A stretch of DNA of 31,273 nt from CAZRIE01 sp964600075 (GCA_964600075.1 CAZRIE010000046.1:1-31273); one strand, 5' to 3'. Counted from the first letter of the stretch, positions 1 through 8,947 are shown. The notes: a model not told the origin generated them from the letters alone. Program-made: numbers and translations.

Positions 1-217
1 AGAACGTGATTGTAATCAACTGAAAATCAGTCTATTTTAAGTGGACACTAGTGATGTTATCTTATGAAAGATACATCAAATGTCATTAAGTAGCCTGGAG
101 TCTTTGAAAACTTACTATTGGTCGATAAAAAGATTACAATCGTAGCTTTTTAAGGTCATTGAATCTTTCCAATTCGGCCCTGACCAGTATAAAAGGAATT
201 CGAACACTGTTTAGATT
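1..217. other. Noncoding left edge
   Basis: No convincing reading frame is visible. The only structure seen is a 10-bp inverted pair, GATTGTAATC at 8-17 and GATTACAATC at 132-141. It is A/T-rich and may be chance. No clear terminator hairpin was found for the acyl-CoA ligase gene that ends at 218 on the minus strand. Confidence 0.5.
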
Positions 218-1996
218 TTACTTCGAATGCCCATAAACATCGTTGTAGAGGTTCATATATTTTTCCTTGATGATCTTGCGACGCAGTTTCATTGTAGGTG
301 TAAGGTGCCCGTCACCGATGCTCCAAACATCTGGGGTAAGGCGAAATTGTTTTACTTTTTCCCATTTGGCAAATTTTTCATTGGCCATATCGACTTCTTT
401 TTGATAACGTGCCAATACTTTTTCGTTGAGCACGATATCGGAGTTTTCAGGAATGGTAATATTGTGTTCTTTTGCCCAGTTATTAAGGAATTCAAAATCA
501 GGTTGTATCAAGGCTGCTGGCATTTTTTCGCTTTCTCCTACCACCATAATCTGTTCAATAAAACGGGATTGTTTGAAACGGTTTTCCAACAGTTGCGGAG
601 CTACATACTTTCCTCCGGAGGTCTTGAACATTTCTTTTTTGCGATCCGTTATTTTTAGGAAGCCATCTGCGTCGATTTCGCCGATATCCCCAGTATGGAA
701 ATAGCCATCTATAATAACTTCTGCTGTTTTTTCTTCATCCTTATAATAACCCAACATTACTTGTGGCCCTTTGATGCAGATTTCTCCGTCGTCAGCAATT
801 TTCACCTCGGTGTGGTCGATGGGCTTGCCCACCGTGCCTATTCGAAAACCATTGTCACGCATATCGTTTACTGAAATTACCGGAGAAGTTTCTGTGAGTC
901 CGTACCCTTCCATCAAATTGAATTCGGCGGCATTGAAGATTCGTGCCAATCGTGGTTGCAAGGCAGCGCTTCCAGAGGCAATTAGGCTTAAGTTTCCACC
1001 AAGGCCTTCTTTCCATTTACTGAAAATGAGTTTTCGCGCAAGTGACAACTTTTGCTCGTACCACCATCCATTTTGACCATAGGGTTCAAATTTTAACCCC
1101 AAATCTATCGCCCAAAAAAAGAGTTTCTTTTTAATACCGGTAAGCTCTGTTCCCTTAGCAAGAATTTTGTCATACACTTTTTCCAATAACCGAGGTACCG
1201 CGGTCATTACATGCGGACTTATTTCTTTAAGGTTTTCACTTATTTTATCAAGTGATTCGGCATAATAGATGGTAACGCCCCTTAACTGGTAGAGATAAAT
1301 CAACATGCGTTCGTACACATGGCACAGCGGCAAAAAACTTAGCGATTTGGTTTTACCGTCCACAATGGGAAAGCGTTTGGAACTCTCAAGTGCGTTGCTG
1401 ACCAAATTTTCGTGTGAAAGCATTACGCCCTTGGGCCTTCCGGTGGTGCCTGAAGTGTATATCAGCGTGGCCAAATCGGATGGTTTTACAGCGTCTTTTA
1501 TACTATCGACCTCATCTTGATTTCCCGTATCGTCCCCTAATTCTAAAACTTCTTTCCAATTCTTACAGTCCGAAAGCTCATCGAAGGAATATACTTCTTT
1601 GAGATGAGGTACTTGGTCTTGGATGGCCGTTATCTTATCGTAGACTTCCTCACAGGAAACAAAACAGTACTTTGCTTCGGAATGGTTCAGTACATAGGCG
1701 TAGTCCTCTTCTGAAATCGTTGGGTAGATGGGCACATTCTGTGCGCCGAGCTGTAGGGTTCCGATATCTATAATGTTCCACTCCGTTCGATTAGCCATTG
1801 AGATTACGGCGATTTTGTCGTTGGGTTTTACTCCCATTCGTAGAAGCGCACGACTAATGGTATTCGATTTTTCTACATATTCTTTTGTGGAAGTAGCTAC
1901 CCATTCACCATTTTTTTTGGTAACGAGGGATTTTTTCAAATTGAATTTTTCCAATTGGTAATACGGAAAGTCGAAAAGTCTGGTGATGTTTTGCAT
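218..1996 (-). CDS. Long-chain acyl-CoA synthetase (AMP-forming)
   Basis: Activates long-chain fatty acids to acyl-CoA through an acyl-adenylate, for beta-oxidation or lipid synthesis, probably at the inner membrane face. The ANL-superfamily motifs are all visible: the P-loop YTSGTTGRPKG at about residues 180-190, GYGLTETSP at about 364-372, the YFHTGD motif near 432, the DRKKEMFKTSGGKYV hinge at about 451-465, and a C-terminal catalytic-lysine region TPTMKLRR near 570. At 592 residues it fits the FadD15/ACSL-like branch with the long C-terminal region. I chose the ATG at 1996 because the family match begins there (MQNITRLF). A longer open frame runs to 2038 with no support. It stands alone on the minus strand, with a promoter-like element at 2062-2093. 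Substrate chain length is inferred from overall resemblance only. Confidence 0.93.
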   Translation of the reverse strand: MQNITRLFDFPYYQLEKFNLKKSLVTKKNGEWVATSTKEYVEKSNTISRALLRMGVKPNDKIAVISMANRTEWNIIDIGTLQLGAQNVPIYPTISEEDYAYVLNHSEAKYCFVSCEEVYDKITAIQDQVPHLKEVYSFDELSDCKNWKEVLELGDDTGNQDEVDSIKDAVKPSDLATLIYTSGTTGRPKGVMLSHENLVSNALESSKRFPIVDGKTKSLSFLPLCHVYERMLIYLYQLRGVTIYYAESLDKISENLKEISPHVMTAVPRLLEKVYDKILAKGTELTGIKKKLFFWAIDLGLKFEPYGQNGWWYEQKLSLARKLIFSKWKEGLGGNLSLIASGSAALQPRLARIFNAAEFNLMEGYGLTETSPVISVNDMRDNGFRIGTVGKPIDHTEVKIADDGEICIKGPQVMLGYYKDEEKTAEVIIDGYFHTGDIGEIDADGFLKITDRKKEMFKTSGGKYVAPQLLENRFKQSRFIEQIMVVGESEKMPAALIQPDFEFLNNWAKEHNITIPENSDIVLNEKVLARYQKEVDMANEKFAKWEKVKQFRLTPDVWSIGDGHLTPTMKLRRKIIKEKYMNLYNDVYGHSK

Positions 1997-2061
1997 AGTA
2001 AGTTTCGTATAGGTAACTGCAAAATAGGGAAAGAACACGGGATTATAAAACGGGTCTGATA

Positions 2062-2093
2062 CAAACCTATGTTAATTGTTGTGAATATTTCAA
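2062..2093 (-). promoter_or_regulatory. Bacteroidota-type promoter for the acyl-CoA ligase
   Basis: On the minus strand TAGGTTTG (2062-2069) matches the -7 consensus TAnnTTTG exactly. A TTG (2091-2093) lies 21 bp upstream of it, close to the usual 19-20. The implied 5' leader is about 60 nt before the ATG at 1996. Confidence 0.45.
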
Positions 2094-2142
2094 TCGAGTA
2101 GGTGAAAGATTAAATAATGGGTAGTCTTTGTATTTCTGATTT

Positions 2143-2598
2143 CTAGGATAAATATAATTTCATCCCAAAATGACTGGACGTAAAGCCTAGCTTCTCGTAA
2201 AACCGCAGTGTTTTTGGTCGTTTTTTATCCGTTGTCAGTTGAACTATGTGTGCTCCTTTTCTCTTTGCCCGTTGGATGGCCCATTCGAATAGTTCTTGCC
2301 CGATACCTTGGCCTCGATAATCTTCATGTACCCGAACCGCCTCGATTTGTGCGCGGATACCGCCTTGATAGGTCAAGTATTGAATAAATGATACTTGTAA
2401 TGTGCCAATTACTTGGCCGCTTTCCTTCTCAATAACCACCAACTCTTGATTGGGGTCAACGGCAATATTAATAAAAGCATCATAGTATTTTTGAGGAAGC
2501 GGTGCTTTGTAATCTTCACGGAGTTTCCCCAGTTCATCGTTGGCAATCATCTCGACGATTGCAGGAATGTCTTTTTTTGTTGCCGGACGGATGGTCAT
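2143..2598 (-). CDS. GNAT family N-acetyltransferase
   Basis: A 151-residue single-domain GCN5-related acetyltransferase. The acetyl-CoA pyrophosphate-binding motif is RGQGIG at residues 95-100, preceded by the beta-4 strand IEAVRVHEDY. It is followed by the typical C-terminal RFYEKLGF segment with the conserved Tyr (about 134). The N-terminus TIRPATKKDIPAIVEMI is standard for the family. I chose the ATG at 2598 because it starts the domain and lies just 4 nt after the purL stop codon. The longer frame to 2637 would overlap purL. The tight spacing suggests co-transcription with purL, but the substrate (amine, antibiotic, protein or metabolite) cannot be read from sequence. Confidence 0.88.
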   Translation of the reverse strand: MTIRPATKKDIPAIVEMIANDELGKLREDYKAPLPQKYYDAFINIAVDPNQELVVIEKESGQVIGTLQVSFIQYLTYQGGIRAQIEAVRVHEDYRGQGIGQELFEWAIQRAKRKGAHIVQLTTDKKRPKTLRFYEKLGFTSSHFGMKLYLS

Positions 2599-2602
2599 TT
2601 TT

Positions 2603-5600
2603 TTAGCTTTGCTTTTTCTCAACCCACTCTCTAGCATTCACAAATGCCTCCAACCAAGGCGAAACTTCGTCATTTCTATCTTTGGGGTAATACGCCCAGT
2701 TCCAAGGAAAGGTAGAACGCTCGATATGAGGCATGGTCACTAGATGCCTTCCGGTTTTATCGCATAACATGGCGGTATTGAAATCGCTGCCATTCGGATT
2801 TGCAGGATATCCTTCACAACCGTATTTGGCAACGATGTCATAGTTTTCTTCAGAGTTCGGTAGGCTGAACTTCCCTTCTCCATGCGATATCCAAACACCT
2901 AAAGTTGTTCCGGCTAAGCTGGAAAGCATGACGGAGTTATTTTCTTGAACCTTGACGGAAGTAAAATTACTCTCATGCTTATTGGAATCATTATAGGTCA
3001 TTTTCCCATGCGTTTCGTGCTCGGGATTGATGAGGTCGAGTTCCATAAACAACTGGCAACCGTTGCAAATTCCCACGGAAAGTGTATAAGGTCGGGCAAA
3101 AAAGTTTTTAATAACTGCATTCGCTTTTTCGTTGTATTTGATAGCGCCTGCCCAACCTTTCGCGCTTCCTAAAACATCGGAGTTTGAAAACCCGCCAACA
3201 GCACCTAAAAATTGAATATCTTCTAAAGTTTCTCTGCCCGATATCAAATCGGTCATGTGCACATCCTTGACATCAAATCCGGCCAAGTACATAGCCTTTG
3301 CCATTTCACGTTCTGAGTTGCTTCCTTTTTCCCGCAAGATGGCCGCTTTTGGTCTCCCATCGGCTCCGCTCAAGGAGCGGTTCGGGAGACTGAGCGAAGT
3401 CGAAGTAGGGAAAACATATTCCAACGACTGTTCCTTGTAATTTTTAAATCGGTCTTTGGCTAAACCGTTTGCTGTTTGTTTATCGTCTAATAAGTAGGAC
3501 GTCTTGAACCATGTGTCACGAAGCGAAGTCACATTCAAGCCCATTTCCATACTTTGGTTTTTGATGGTCAAAGTGCCTTCGGAAACTACTTTTCCGATTT
3601 TTTTAAAATCGATGTTTTGGTCAGATAAATAAGCTTCGATAGACTCGTCTTTTGATTGAAGAACAATTCCTGCATTTTCGGAGAATAGCAATTTGATAGT
3701 ATCTGCTTCTCCTAAAACTGATAAGTCTAAAATAGCTCCCAATCCATTATCAGCAAAACACAACTCTAACAAAGTTGTAATTAATCCTCCTGAAGCAATA
3801 TCATGACCTGCAATTATTTGACTATTTTTAATTAAAGTTTGAATTGAATTAAAAACAGTTTTGAAATATTCATCATCTTTTATGGTTGGCGCCTCGTTTC
3901 CGATTGAGTTTCGTATTTGCGCAAACGAAGAACCTCCTAATTTATAACTGTCTTTTGATAGATTGATATAGTAAATGTCACCACCATCTTTATGAAGAAC
4001 AGGCTCGACTACTTTTGTGATATCATCACAATTTCCGGCAGCGGAAATGACTACTGTTCCAGGGGCGATTACATCACCGTCTTTATACTTTTGTTTCATA
4101 GAAAGGGAGTCCTTTCCTGTAGGTACATTGATCCCTAAATTAATAGAAAAATCTGAAATGGCTTGAACAGCTTCATACAGTCTAGCATCTTCACCTTCGT
4201 TCTTACACGGCCACATCCAATTGGCAGATAAAGAAATTGATTTCAAACCATCTTTTAAAGGTGCCCAAATGATATTTGTTAAGGCTTCCGCAATACTGTT
4301 CTTGCTTCCCGCAGCTGGTTCTATAAGCCCTGAAATGGGCGAGTGGCCAATTGAAGTGGCTATTCCTTCCTTTCCTTTAAAATCCAACGCCATAACGCCA
4401 CAGTTGTTCAAGGGCAATTGCAACGGACCGACACATTGTTGTTTGGCAACTTTGCCTCCGACACAACGATCTACCTTGTTGGTCAACCAGTCTTTACAGG
4501 CTACGGCTTCCAGTTGTAAAACCTGCTCTAGATAGTTATGAAAGAATTCTAATGAATACTCCGGATTTTTATAATTTCTTTGGATGAATGAATCGGTTAG
4601 AATCGTCTTTGGGGAGCTTCCAAAAATATCGGATAGGTTGACATCCATCGGTTTCTCACCAGTTTTCTTCGATTCGAACGTAAAGCGGTCATCGCTAGTT
4701 ACATCGCCTACTTCGTAGATTGGTGAACGTTCGCGTTCGGCAATTCGATGCAGCAAATCAATATCTGATTTGCCAATGACCAAACCCATACGTTCTTGCG
4801 ATTCGTTTCCGATAATTTCTTTTGCCGATAAGGTAGGGTCGCCCACGGGTAATTTGTCTAAATCAATTTTTCCGCCAGTTTCTTCTACTAGTTCGGAAAG
4901 ACAATTGAGATGGCCGCCAGCCCCATGGTCGTGAATCGAGACAATCTTATTCTCATTACTTTCGACCATGCCGCGGATCGCGTTCGCCGCCCGCTTCTGC
5001 ATTTCGGGATTTGATCGTTGTACTGCGTTGAGTTCGATGGATGAACTGAATTCCCCAGTATCGGCGCTCGAAACTGCGGCGCCACCCATACCGATACGGT
5101 AATTGTCGCCCCCTAGAATCACGATTTTATCGCCTTCTTTCGGGGTATCTTTTAGAGCTTGCTCCGCTTTTCCGTAGCCAATGCCGCCCGCTTGCATAAT
5201 AACCTTATCATAGCCCAGTCTGCGTTTGTTTTCGTTCCAGTTTTTCTTGGCATCGAGGTATTCCGGAGAATTGTCCGGAGCTCCGGTAACTTCGTTAACT
5301 GGGCTGGAAGAAGCAGAAGTGTCAAGGTGCTCAAAAGTTAAAACAGAACCAGCGATCAGCGGTTGCCCAAATTTGTTTCCAAAATCCGAAGCTCCGTTTG
5401 ATGCTTTTATAAGAATGTCCATAGGCGTTTGGTAGAGCCAATCGCGCTCGGACATTCCTTTTTCCCATGACCGCCCCTCTTCCAATCGGGAATAGGCTGT
5501 CATATAAACAGCTGTGCCTGCCAGAGGCAACGAACCTTTGCCACCCGCTAGCCTATCTCGTATTTCTCCCCCTGAGCCTGTAGCAGCGCCATTAAATGGC

Positions 5601-6367
5601 TCTACGGTTGTGGGGAAATTATGTGTTTCCGCCTTTATAGAAATGACCGAGTCAAATTCCTGTTCTTCATAAAAATCAGGTTTGTCAGCTGTTTTAGGAG
5701 CAAATTGCACCACTTTTGGCCCCTTTATGAAAGCCACATTGTCTTTATAAGCCGAAACGATATCGTTCGGATTTTCCTGTGAGGTCTTTTTTATCAATTT
5801 GAAAAGAGACGAAGGCTGTTCTTGTCCATCGATTACAAAAGTGCCATTGAAGATTTTGTGTCGACAATGTTCTGAGTTTACTTGACTAAATCCGAAGACT
5901 TCCGAATCGGTCAAAGCACGTCCTATTTTTTTGGAGAGGTTATCCAAATATTTTACTTCCTCTGCGCTTAAAGCGAGTCCTTCTTTATCATTGTAGGCGG
6001 CAATATCATCAATATCTAAAATGGGTTCAGGAATCACATCGATTTTAAAGATGTCTTGGCCCAATCCGTCGAATTTTTGAGAAATCATAGGGTCAAAATC
6101 GGCAAAGTCTTTTTGAACCTCTTGAAATTCCTCGATACGAACAATTCCAGAAACACCCATGTTTTGAGTAATTTCGGTAGCATTGGTACTCCATGGTGTC
6201 ACCATAGCTGCGCGCGGACCAACAAAAAAGGCGTCGAGAGACGCCGTGTTTATTTTGGGTAGGTTGCCGAACAACCAAATGAGTTTGTTTATGTCTTCGT
6301 CTGAAAGTTTTGTTGTCGTTTGAACGGTAAAAACTTTGATGTTTACATCCCCGAAAAAGTGAATCAT
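2603..6367 (-). CDS. purL: Phosphoribosylformylglycinamidine synthase, single-chain
   Basis: Converts FGAR, ATP and glutamine to FGAM in step four of de novo purine synthesis, in the cytoplasm. The 1254 residues cover the whole large-type PurL: an N-terminal PurS-like region (from MIHFFGDVN), a linker with SEHCRHK at 165-171, and the ATP/FGAR-binding half with KAETHNFPT at 245-253 and a Gly-rich stretch after it. The second synthetase half follows, then a C-terminal class I glutaminase with the nucleophile motif GICNGCQ and the His/Glu part near MPHIERSTFPW. The linker joining synthetase to glutaminase (about residues 986-1006) is encoded by a palindromic repeat, described separately. A GNAT gene follows at once. 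A -7-like element precedes it at 6400-6407. Confidence 0.97.
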   Translation of the reverse strand: MIHFFGDVNIKVFTVQTTTKLSDEDINKLIWLFGNLPKINTASLDAFFVGPRAAMVTPWSTNATEITQNMGVSGIVRIEEFQEVQKDFADFDPMISQKFDGLGQDIFKIDVIPEPILDIDDIAAYNDKEGLALSAEEVKYLDNLSKKIGRALTDSEVFGFSQVNSEHCRHKIFNGTFVIDGQEQPSSLFKLIKKTSQENPNDIVSAYKDNVAFIKGPKVVQFAPKTADKPDFYEEQEFDSVISIKAETHNFPTTVEPFNGAATGSGGEIRDRLAGGKGSLPLAGTAVYMTAYSRLEEGRSWEKGMSERDWLYQTPMDILIKASNGASDFGNKFGQPLIAGSVLTFEHLDTSASSSPVNEVTGAPDNSPEYLDAKKNWNENKRRLGYDKVIMQAGGIGYGKAEQALKDTPKEGDKIVILGGDNYRIGMGGAAVSSADTGEFSSSIELNAVQRSNPEMQKRAANAIRGMVESNENKIVSIHDHGAGGHLNCLSELVEETGGKIDLDKLPVGDPTLSAKEIIGNESQERMGLVIGKSDIDLLHRIAERERSPIYEVGDVTSDDRFTFESKKTGEKPMDVNLSDIFGSSPKTILTDSFIQRNYKNPEYSLEFFHNYLEQVLQLEAVACKDWLTNKVDRCVGGKVAKQQCVGPLQLPLNNCGVMALDFKGKEGIATSIGHSPISGLIEPAAGSKNSIAEALTNIIWAPLKDGLKSISLSANWMWPCKNEGEDARLYEAVQAISDFSINLGINVPTGKDSLSMKQKYKDGDVIAPGTVVISAAGNCDDITKVVEPVLHKDGGDIYYINLSKDSYKLGGSSFAQIRNSIGNEAPTIKDDEYFKTVFNSIQTLIKNSQIIAGHDIASGGLITTLLELCFADNGLGAILDLSVLGEADTIKLLFSENAGIVLQSKDESIEAYLSDQNIDFKKIGKVVSEGTLTIKNQSMEMGLNVTSLRDTWFKTSYLLDDKQTANGLAKDRFKNYKEQSLEYVFPTSTSLSLPNRSLSGADGRPKAAILREKGSNSEREMAKAMYLAGFDVKDVHMTDLISGRETLEDIQFLGAVGGFSNSDVLGSAKGWAGAIKYNEKANAVIKNFFARPYTLSVGICNGCQLFMELDLINPEHETHGKMTYNDSNKHESNFTSVKVQENNSVMLSSLAGTTLGVWISHGEGKFSLPNSEENYDIVAKYGCEGYPANPNGSDFNTAMLCDKTGRHLVTMPHIERSTFPWNWAYYPKDRNDEVSPWLEAFVNAREWVEKKQS
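3351..3410. repeat. Palindromic interspersed repeat inside the purL reading frame
   Basis: Two nested inverted pairs are visible. GTCTCCC (3352-3358) pairs with GGGAGAC (3384-3390). TCGGCTCCGCTCA (3360-3372) pairs with TGAGCGAAGTCGA (3391-3403) at 11 of 13 positions. There is also a perfect CCGCTC/GAGCGG hairpin at 3366-3380. The element reads in frame through purL and encodes a Ser/Leu/Arg/Gly-rich linker (PTSTSLSLPNRSLSGADGR). Near matches to one arm occur in intergenic DNA at 6591-6603 (12 of 13) and more loosely at 29321-29334, so this is a dispersed family, not purL sequence as such. Confidence 0.8.
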
Positions 6368-6399
6368 GGAATACGTGAATTGTTAGGTTTGAGAAAACG

Positions 6400-6407
6400 C
6401 AAATTTA
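6400..6407 (-). promoter_or_regulatory. -7 element upstream of purL
   Basis: On the minus strand TAAATTTG matches TAnnTTTG exactly and would start transcription about 25-30 nt before the purL ATG at 6367. No TTG is seen at the expected upstream spacing, so the call rests on the -7 box and its position. Confidence 0.35.
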
Positions 6408-6590
6408 CTACTTTAAAAGGCTTTTTGTATAGGTGCGGAATAAATTATTACTGCTAAAAAGTTAACAGGTTGTTGATTACTTCGAGCGCTATGGTTTTTC
6501 TTAGTTTAAGAAGCGCGCAAAAGAAGTGTAGTTGAAGTTTGTTTCTTGAAGCTTTATTTTACGCATATCACACGCCCTGACCCCCTTATT

Positions 6591-6610
6591 TCGGCTGCGC
6601 TCAGCACATG
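6591..6610. repeat. Relic of the dispersed palindromic repeat
   Basis: TCGGCTGCGCTCA (6591-6603) matches the arm TCGGCTCCGCTCA of the purL-internal element at 12 of 13 positions. It runs into TCAGCACATG (6601-6610), a 10-mer that recurs exactly in the large hairpin at 29275-29284. The rest of the purL to methyltransferase gap (6368-6635) shows no other structure apart from the purL -7 box. Confidence 0.5.
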
Positions 6611-6635
6611 CTTTTTAGAGAGGAAATTCAGACGC

Positions 6636-7847
6636 TCAACTTTTTTGAAGCAAAGCCATATAAAAACCGTCAAACCCACTTTTTGATGCATAGATTTTCT
6701 TTTCTTTGGTCAATGAAAAACCCTTTCCTTCTTCAGACGCTAAAAAAGATCGCACTTGGTCGTTATTTTCCTGTGGTAGAATCGAACAAGTAGCATATAC
6801 CATTTTACCTCGTGACTTGACAATTTTGCTGTAACAGCGAAGAATTTCTTGTTGTGTCTTGGTGATTCTTTCTAAAAAATCAGGTTGAAGTTTCCATTTT
6901 GTATCAGGATTACGGCGTATAACTCCAAGTCCGGTACACGGGGCATCGATAAGCACACGGTCAGCACTTCCATACAGTTTCTTAAAGACTTTTGTCGAAT
7001 CGATTTCCCTTGGTTCGATATTGTGCGCGCCATTTCTTCTGGCGCGACGTTTTAGTTCTTTTAATTTGCTTCCGTAGATGTCCATGGCGATAAGCTGTCC
7101 TTTGTTTTCCATTAAAGCGGCCAAGTGAAGTGATTTGCCGCCGGCACCTGCGCACGTATCGACTACACGCTGGCCAGGTTTGACATCCAATAGTTCCGCG
7201 ACTAACTGCGAGGATGCGTCCTGGACTTCAAAATAGCCTTTTTTGAAAGACTCCGTAACAAAGACGTTTGCTCGTTCTGGTAAGCGCAAAGCCAAAGGAT
7301 ACCCCTTTATCGGTTCGGTAACGATACCTTCATCTAGCAATGTTTTACGAAGTTGTTCTTTAGAAGTCTTTAAAGTGTTGGTTCTTAATATAACTTCCGC
7401 CTGCTGATTCAGGGCAGCACTTTCTACCGTCCATAATTTGGCCCCTAATGCTTTTTCGCAAAGCTCATCTATCCAATCGGGCAGGGCTTCGCGATATTTC
7501 CTGATTTGTGAGAGTTCGTCAAACTTTCCCTTGATGCGGCGTTCGGGTGTCGGTTCTAACTGTTTCCAATCAGGTAATTTTATTCCTTTCAAAACCGCCC
7601 AAACGGCCCACATGCGAAAGAGGTCAGGTCGACTGTATGGGGCTTTTATTTCGGCTATTTCCGAGTACAACCTTTTGTAACGTACCATTTCATAAGTGGT
7701 TTCGGCAATAAAACCTCTATCACGTGCACCCCAGCGCTTATCGAATTTCAATACTTTTTGTACCACCTTATCTGCATATTCGCGCTCGTTGAATATCAAG
7801 TTCAACGCATCGATGACGGCAAAGACTAGGTTCCTATGGAGTTTCAT
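6636..7847 (-). CDS. RsmB/NOP2/Sun-type RNA cytosine-C5 methyltransferase
   Basis: Transfers a methyl group from S-adenosylmethionine to carbon 5 of a cytosine in RNA, most likely rRNA. In its 403 residues I see the SAM-binding motif I DTCAGAGGKS at 230-239. Motif IV is DAPCTGLG at 301-308 (Cys304) and motif VI is YATCSILPQEN at 351-361 (Cys354). These two cysteines are the pair that defines m5C RNA methyltransferases. The N-terminal roughly 140 residues are helical and resemble the NusB-like or RsmB N-terminal region, without being a clear NusB domain. The ATG at 7847 (MKLHRNLVF) begins the recognisable protein and lies 18 nt downstream of a -7 box. It is divergent from the lipoprotein gene at 7919. 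The exact target base is not deducible. Confidence 0.92.
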   Translation of the reverse strand: MKLHRNLVFAVIDALNLIFNEREYADKVVQKVLKFDKRWGARDRGFIAETTYEMVRYKRLYSEIAEIKAPYSRPDLFRMWAVWAVLKGIKLPDWKQLEPTPERRIKGKFDELSQIRKYREALPDWIDELCEKALGAKLWTVESAALNQQAEVILRTNTLKTSKEQLRKTLLDEGIVTEPIKGYPLALRLPERANVFVTESFKKGYFEVQDASSQLVAELLDVKPGQRVVDTCAGAGGKSLHLAALMENKGQLIAMDIYGSKLKELKRRARRNGAHNIEPREIDSTKVFKKLYGSADRVLIDAPCTGLGVIRRNPDTKWKLQPDFLERITKTQQEILRCYSKIVKSRGKMVYATCSILPQENNDQVRSFLASEEGKGFSLTKEKKIYASKSGFDGFYMALLQKS

Positions 7848-7865
7848 TTTGAAAAATTAAGGCTG

Positions 7866-7873
7866 CAAAGGTA
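7866..7873 (-). promoter_or_regulatory. -7 element for the RNA methyltransferase gene
   Basis: Minus-strand TACCTTTG fits TAnnTTTG exactly and sits 18 bp before the ATG at 7847. No -33 TTG is present at 19-21 bp. It forms a divergent pair with the plus-strand box at 7896-7903. Confidence 0.4.
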
Positions 7874-7895
7874 TGGTTTTGCTCATGAATCCCTT

Positions 7896-7903
7896 TACAT
7901 TTG
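7896..7903 (+). promoter_or_regulatory. -7 element for the BNR-repeat lipoprotein gene
   Basis: TACATTTG fits TAnnTTTG exactly and ends 15 bp before the ATG at 7919. A TTTG occurs at 7878-7881, but the 14-bp spacing is shorter than the usual 19. A start here would leave only a very short leader. Confidence 0.35.
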
Positions 7904-7918
7904 ACAAACTTTATACCT

Positions 7919-8947
7919 ATGCGCCGCCTTGTTTTTTTAATGCTTATTATTTCGGCTTTCTCCTGTTCGGAAATCAAAAAAAAAGCACTCTTTTCATCCG
8001 TAGCTATTGAAACGATTTATGAAGATTCATTGAGCATACGGGCCATTGAACTCATGGGTAACAGTATTGCGTTTGCCGCAAACAAAGGTACTTTCGGAAC
8101 GGTCGATATCGCTTCGGGCAAGGTTCGGTCGAATGTTGAAAAATATCACACGGTTATTCCAGAATTCAGATCTATAGCTACCAATGCGACCGACTTTTTT
8201 ATGCTCTCAGTGGCCAATCCCGCTTTGCTTTATAAAACAGGCGAAGACGATAAAATGGATTTGGTATACCTCGAAGAAGATGAGGCCGTTTTCTATGATG
8301 CGATGGCCTTTTGGAACAATAGGGAGGGCATTGCTGTAGGTGATAGCATGAATGGCTGTTTATCTATTATTACCACACGCGATGGCGGCCATCATTGGAG
8401 TAAGCTTTCCTGTGCTGACTTACCGGTTGCCAATGAAGGGGAAGGGGCTTTCGCGGCAAGTAATACCAATATCAAAATAGTGGGAGACAAAACGTGGATC
8501 GCAACAACTAGCGGACGGATTCATTTTTCTGCAGATAAGGGTAAAACCTGGGAAGTTTTTCAAACACCTATTATCAACAGTGAACCCACCCAAGGTATTT
8601 ACTCGATTGATTTCTGGGACGAAAATTTAGGTGTTGTCATCGGTGGTGACTATACGAAACCTGAAAACAATACGTCGAATAAAGCTATCACCAAAGATGG
8701 GGGAAAGACTTGGCAATTGATTGCCGATGGTCAAAATCCAGAATATAAAAGTTGTATTCAGTTTGTGCCAAATTCGGGAGGCAACGAAATCGTTGCTGTT
8801 GGTTTTACGGGAATATCGTATTCAAGTGATATGGGCAATAGCTGGAAACAGCTTTCTGATGAACCTTTTTACACGATACGTTTTCTTAACGATTCGGTTG
8901 CTTATGCAGCCGGAAAGAACCGTATTTCTAAATTGATCTTTAGATAA
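7919..8947 (+). CDS. YCF48/BNR-repeat lipoprotein
   Basis: A predicted lipoprotein of 342 residues folded as a beta-propeller of BNR (Asp-box) repeats. Four Asp-boxes are visible: TRDGGHHW at 153-160, SADKGKTW at 204-211, TKDGGKTW at 258-265 and SSDMGNSW at 302-309. The N-terminus MRRLVFLMLIISAFSC is a lipoprotein signal with the lipidated Cys at residue 16. This supports the ATG at 7919 over an upstream TTG at 7901, which overlaps the -7 box. Homologues in Flavobacteriia are often labelled oxidoreductase or photosystem II assembly-like, but nothing here shows a redox site. The role is unknown; an envelope scaffold or binding protein is plausible. It converges on the gene ending at 9023; two direct copies of TGACAGCCT (8993-9001, 9007-9015) lie in the gap. 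Confidence 0.85.
   Translation: MRRLVFLMLIISAFSCSEIKKKALFSSVAIETIYEDSLSIRAIELMGNSIAFAANKGTFGTVDIASGKVRSNVEKYHTVIPEFRSIATNATDFFMLSVANPALLYKTGEDDKMDLVYLEEDEAVFYDAMAFWNNREGIAVGDSMNGCLSIITTRDGGHHWSKLSCADLPVANEGEGAFAASNTNIKIVGDKTWIATTSGRIHFSADKGKTWEVFQTPIINSEPTQGIYSIDFWDENLGVVIGGDYTKPENNTSNKAITKDGGKTWQLIADGQNPEYKSCIQFVPNSGGNEIVAVGFTGISYSSDMGNSWKQLSDEPFYTIRFLNDSVAYAAGKNRISKLIFR

Noticed and set aside
8..141. Inverted 10-mers GATTGTAATC (8-17) and GATTACAATC (132-141) as possible attachment or operator sites
   Set aside because: The motif is itself nearly palindromic and A/T-rich, there is no integrase or regulator gene nearby, and only two copies exist.
227..658. Plus-strand frame of 143 codons antisense to the acyl-CoA ligase
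   Set aside because: Shadow of the real gene; the minus-strand product has all ligase motifs and this frame has none.
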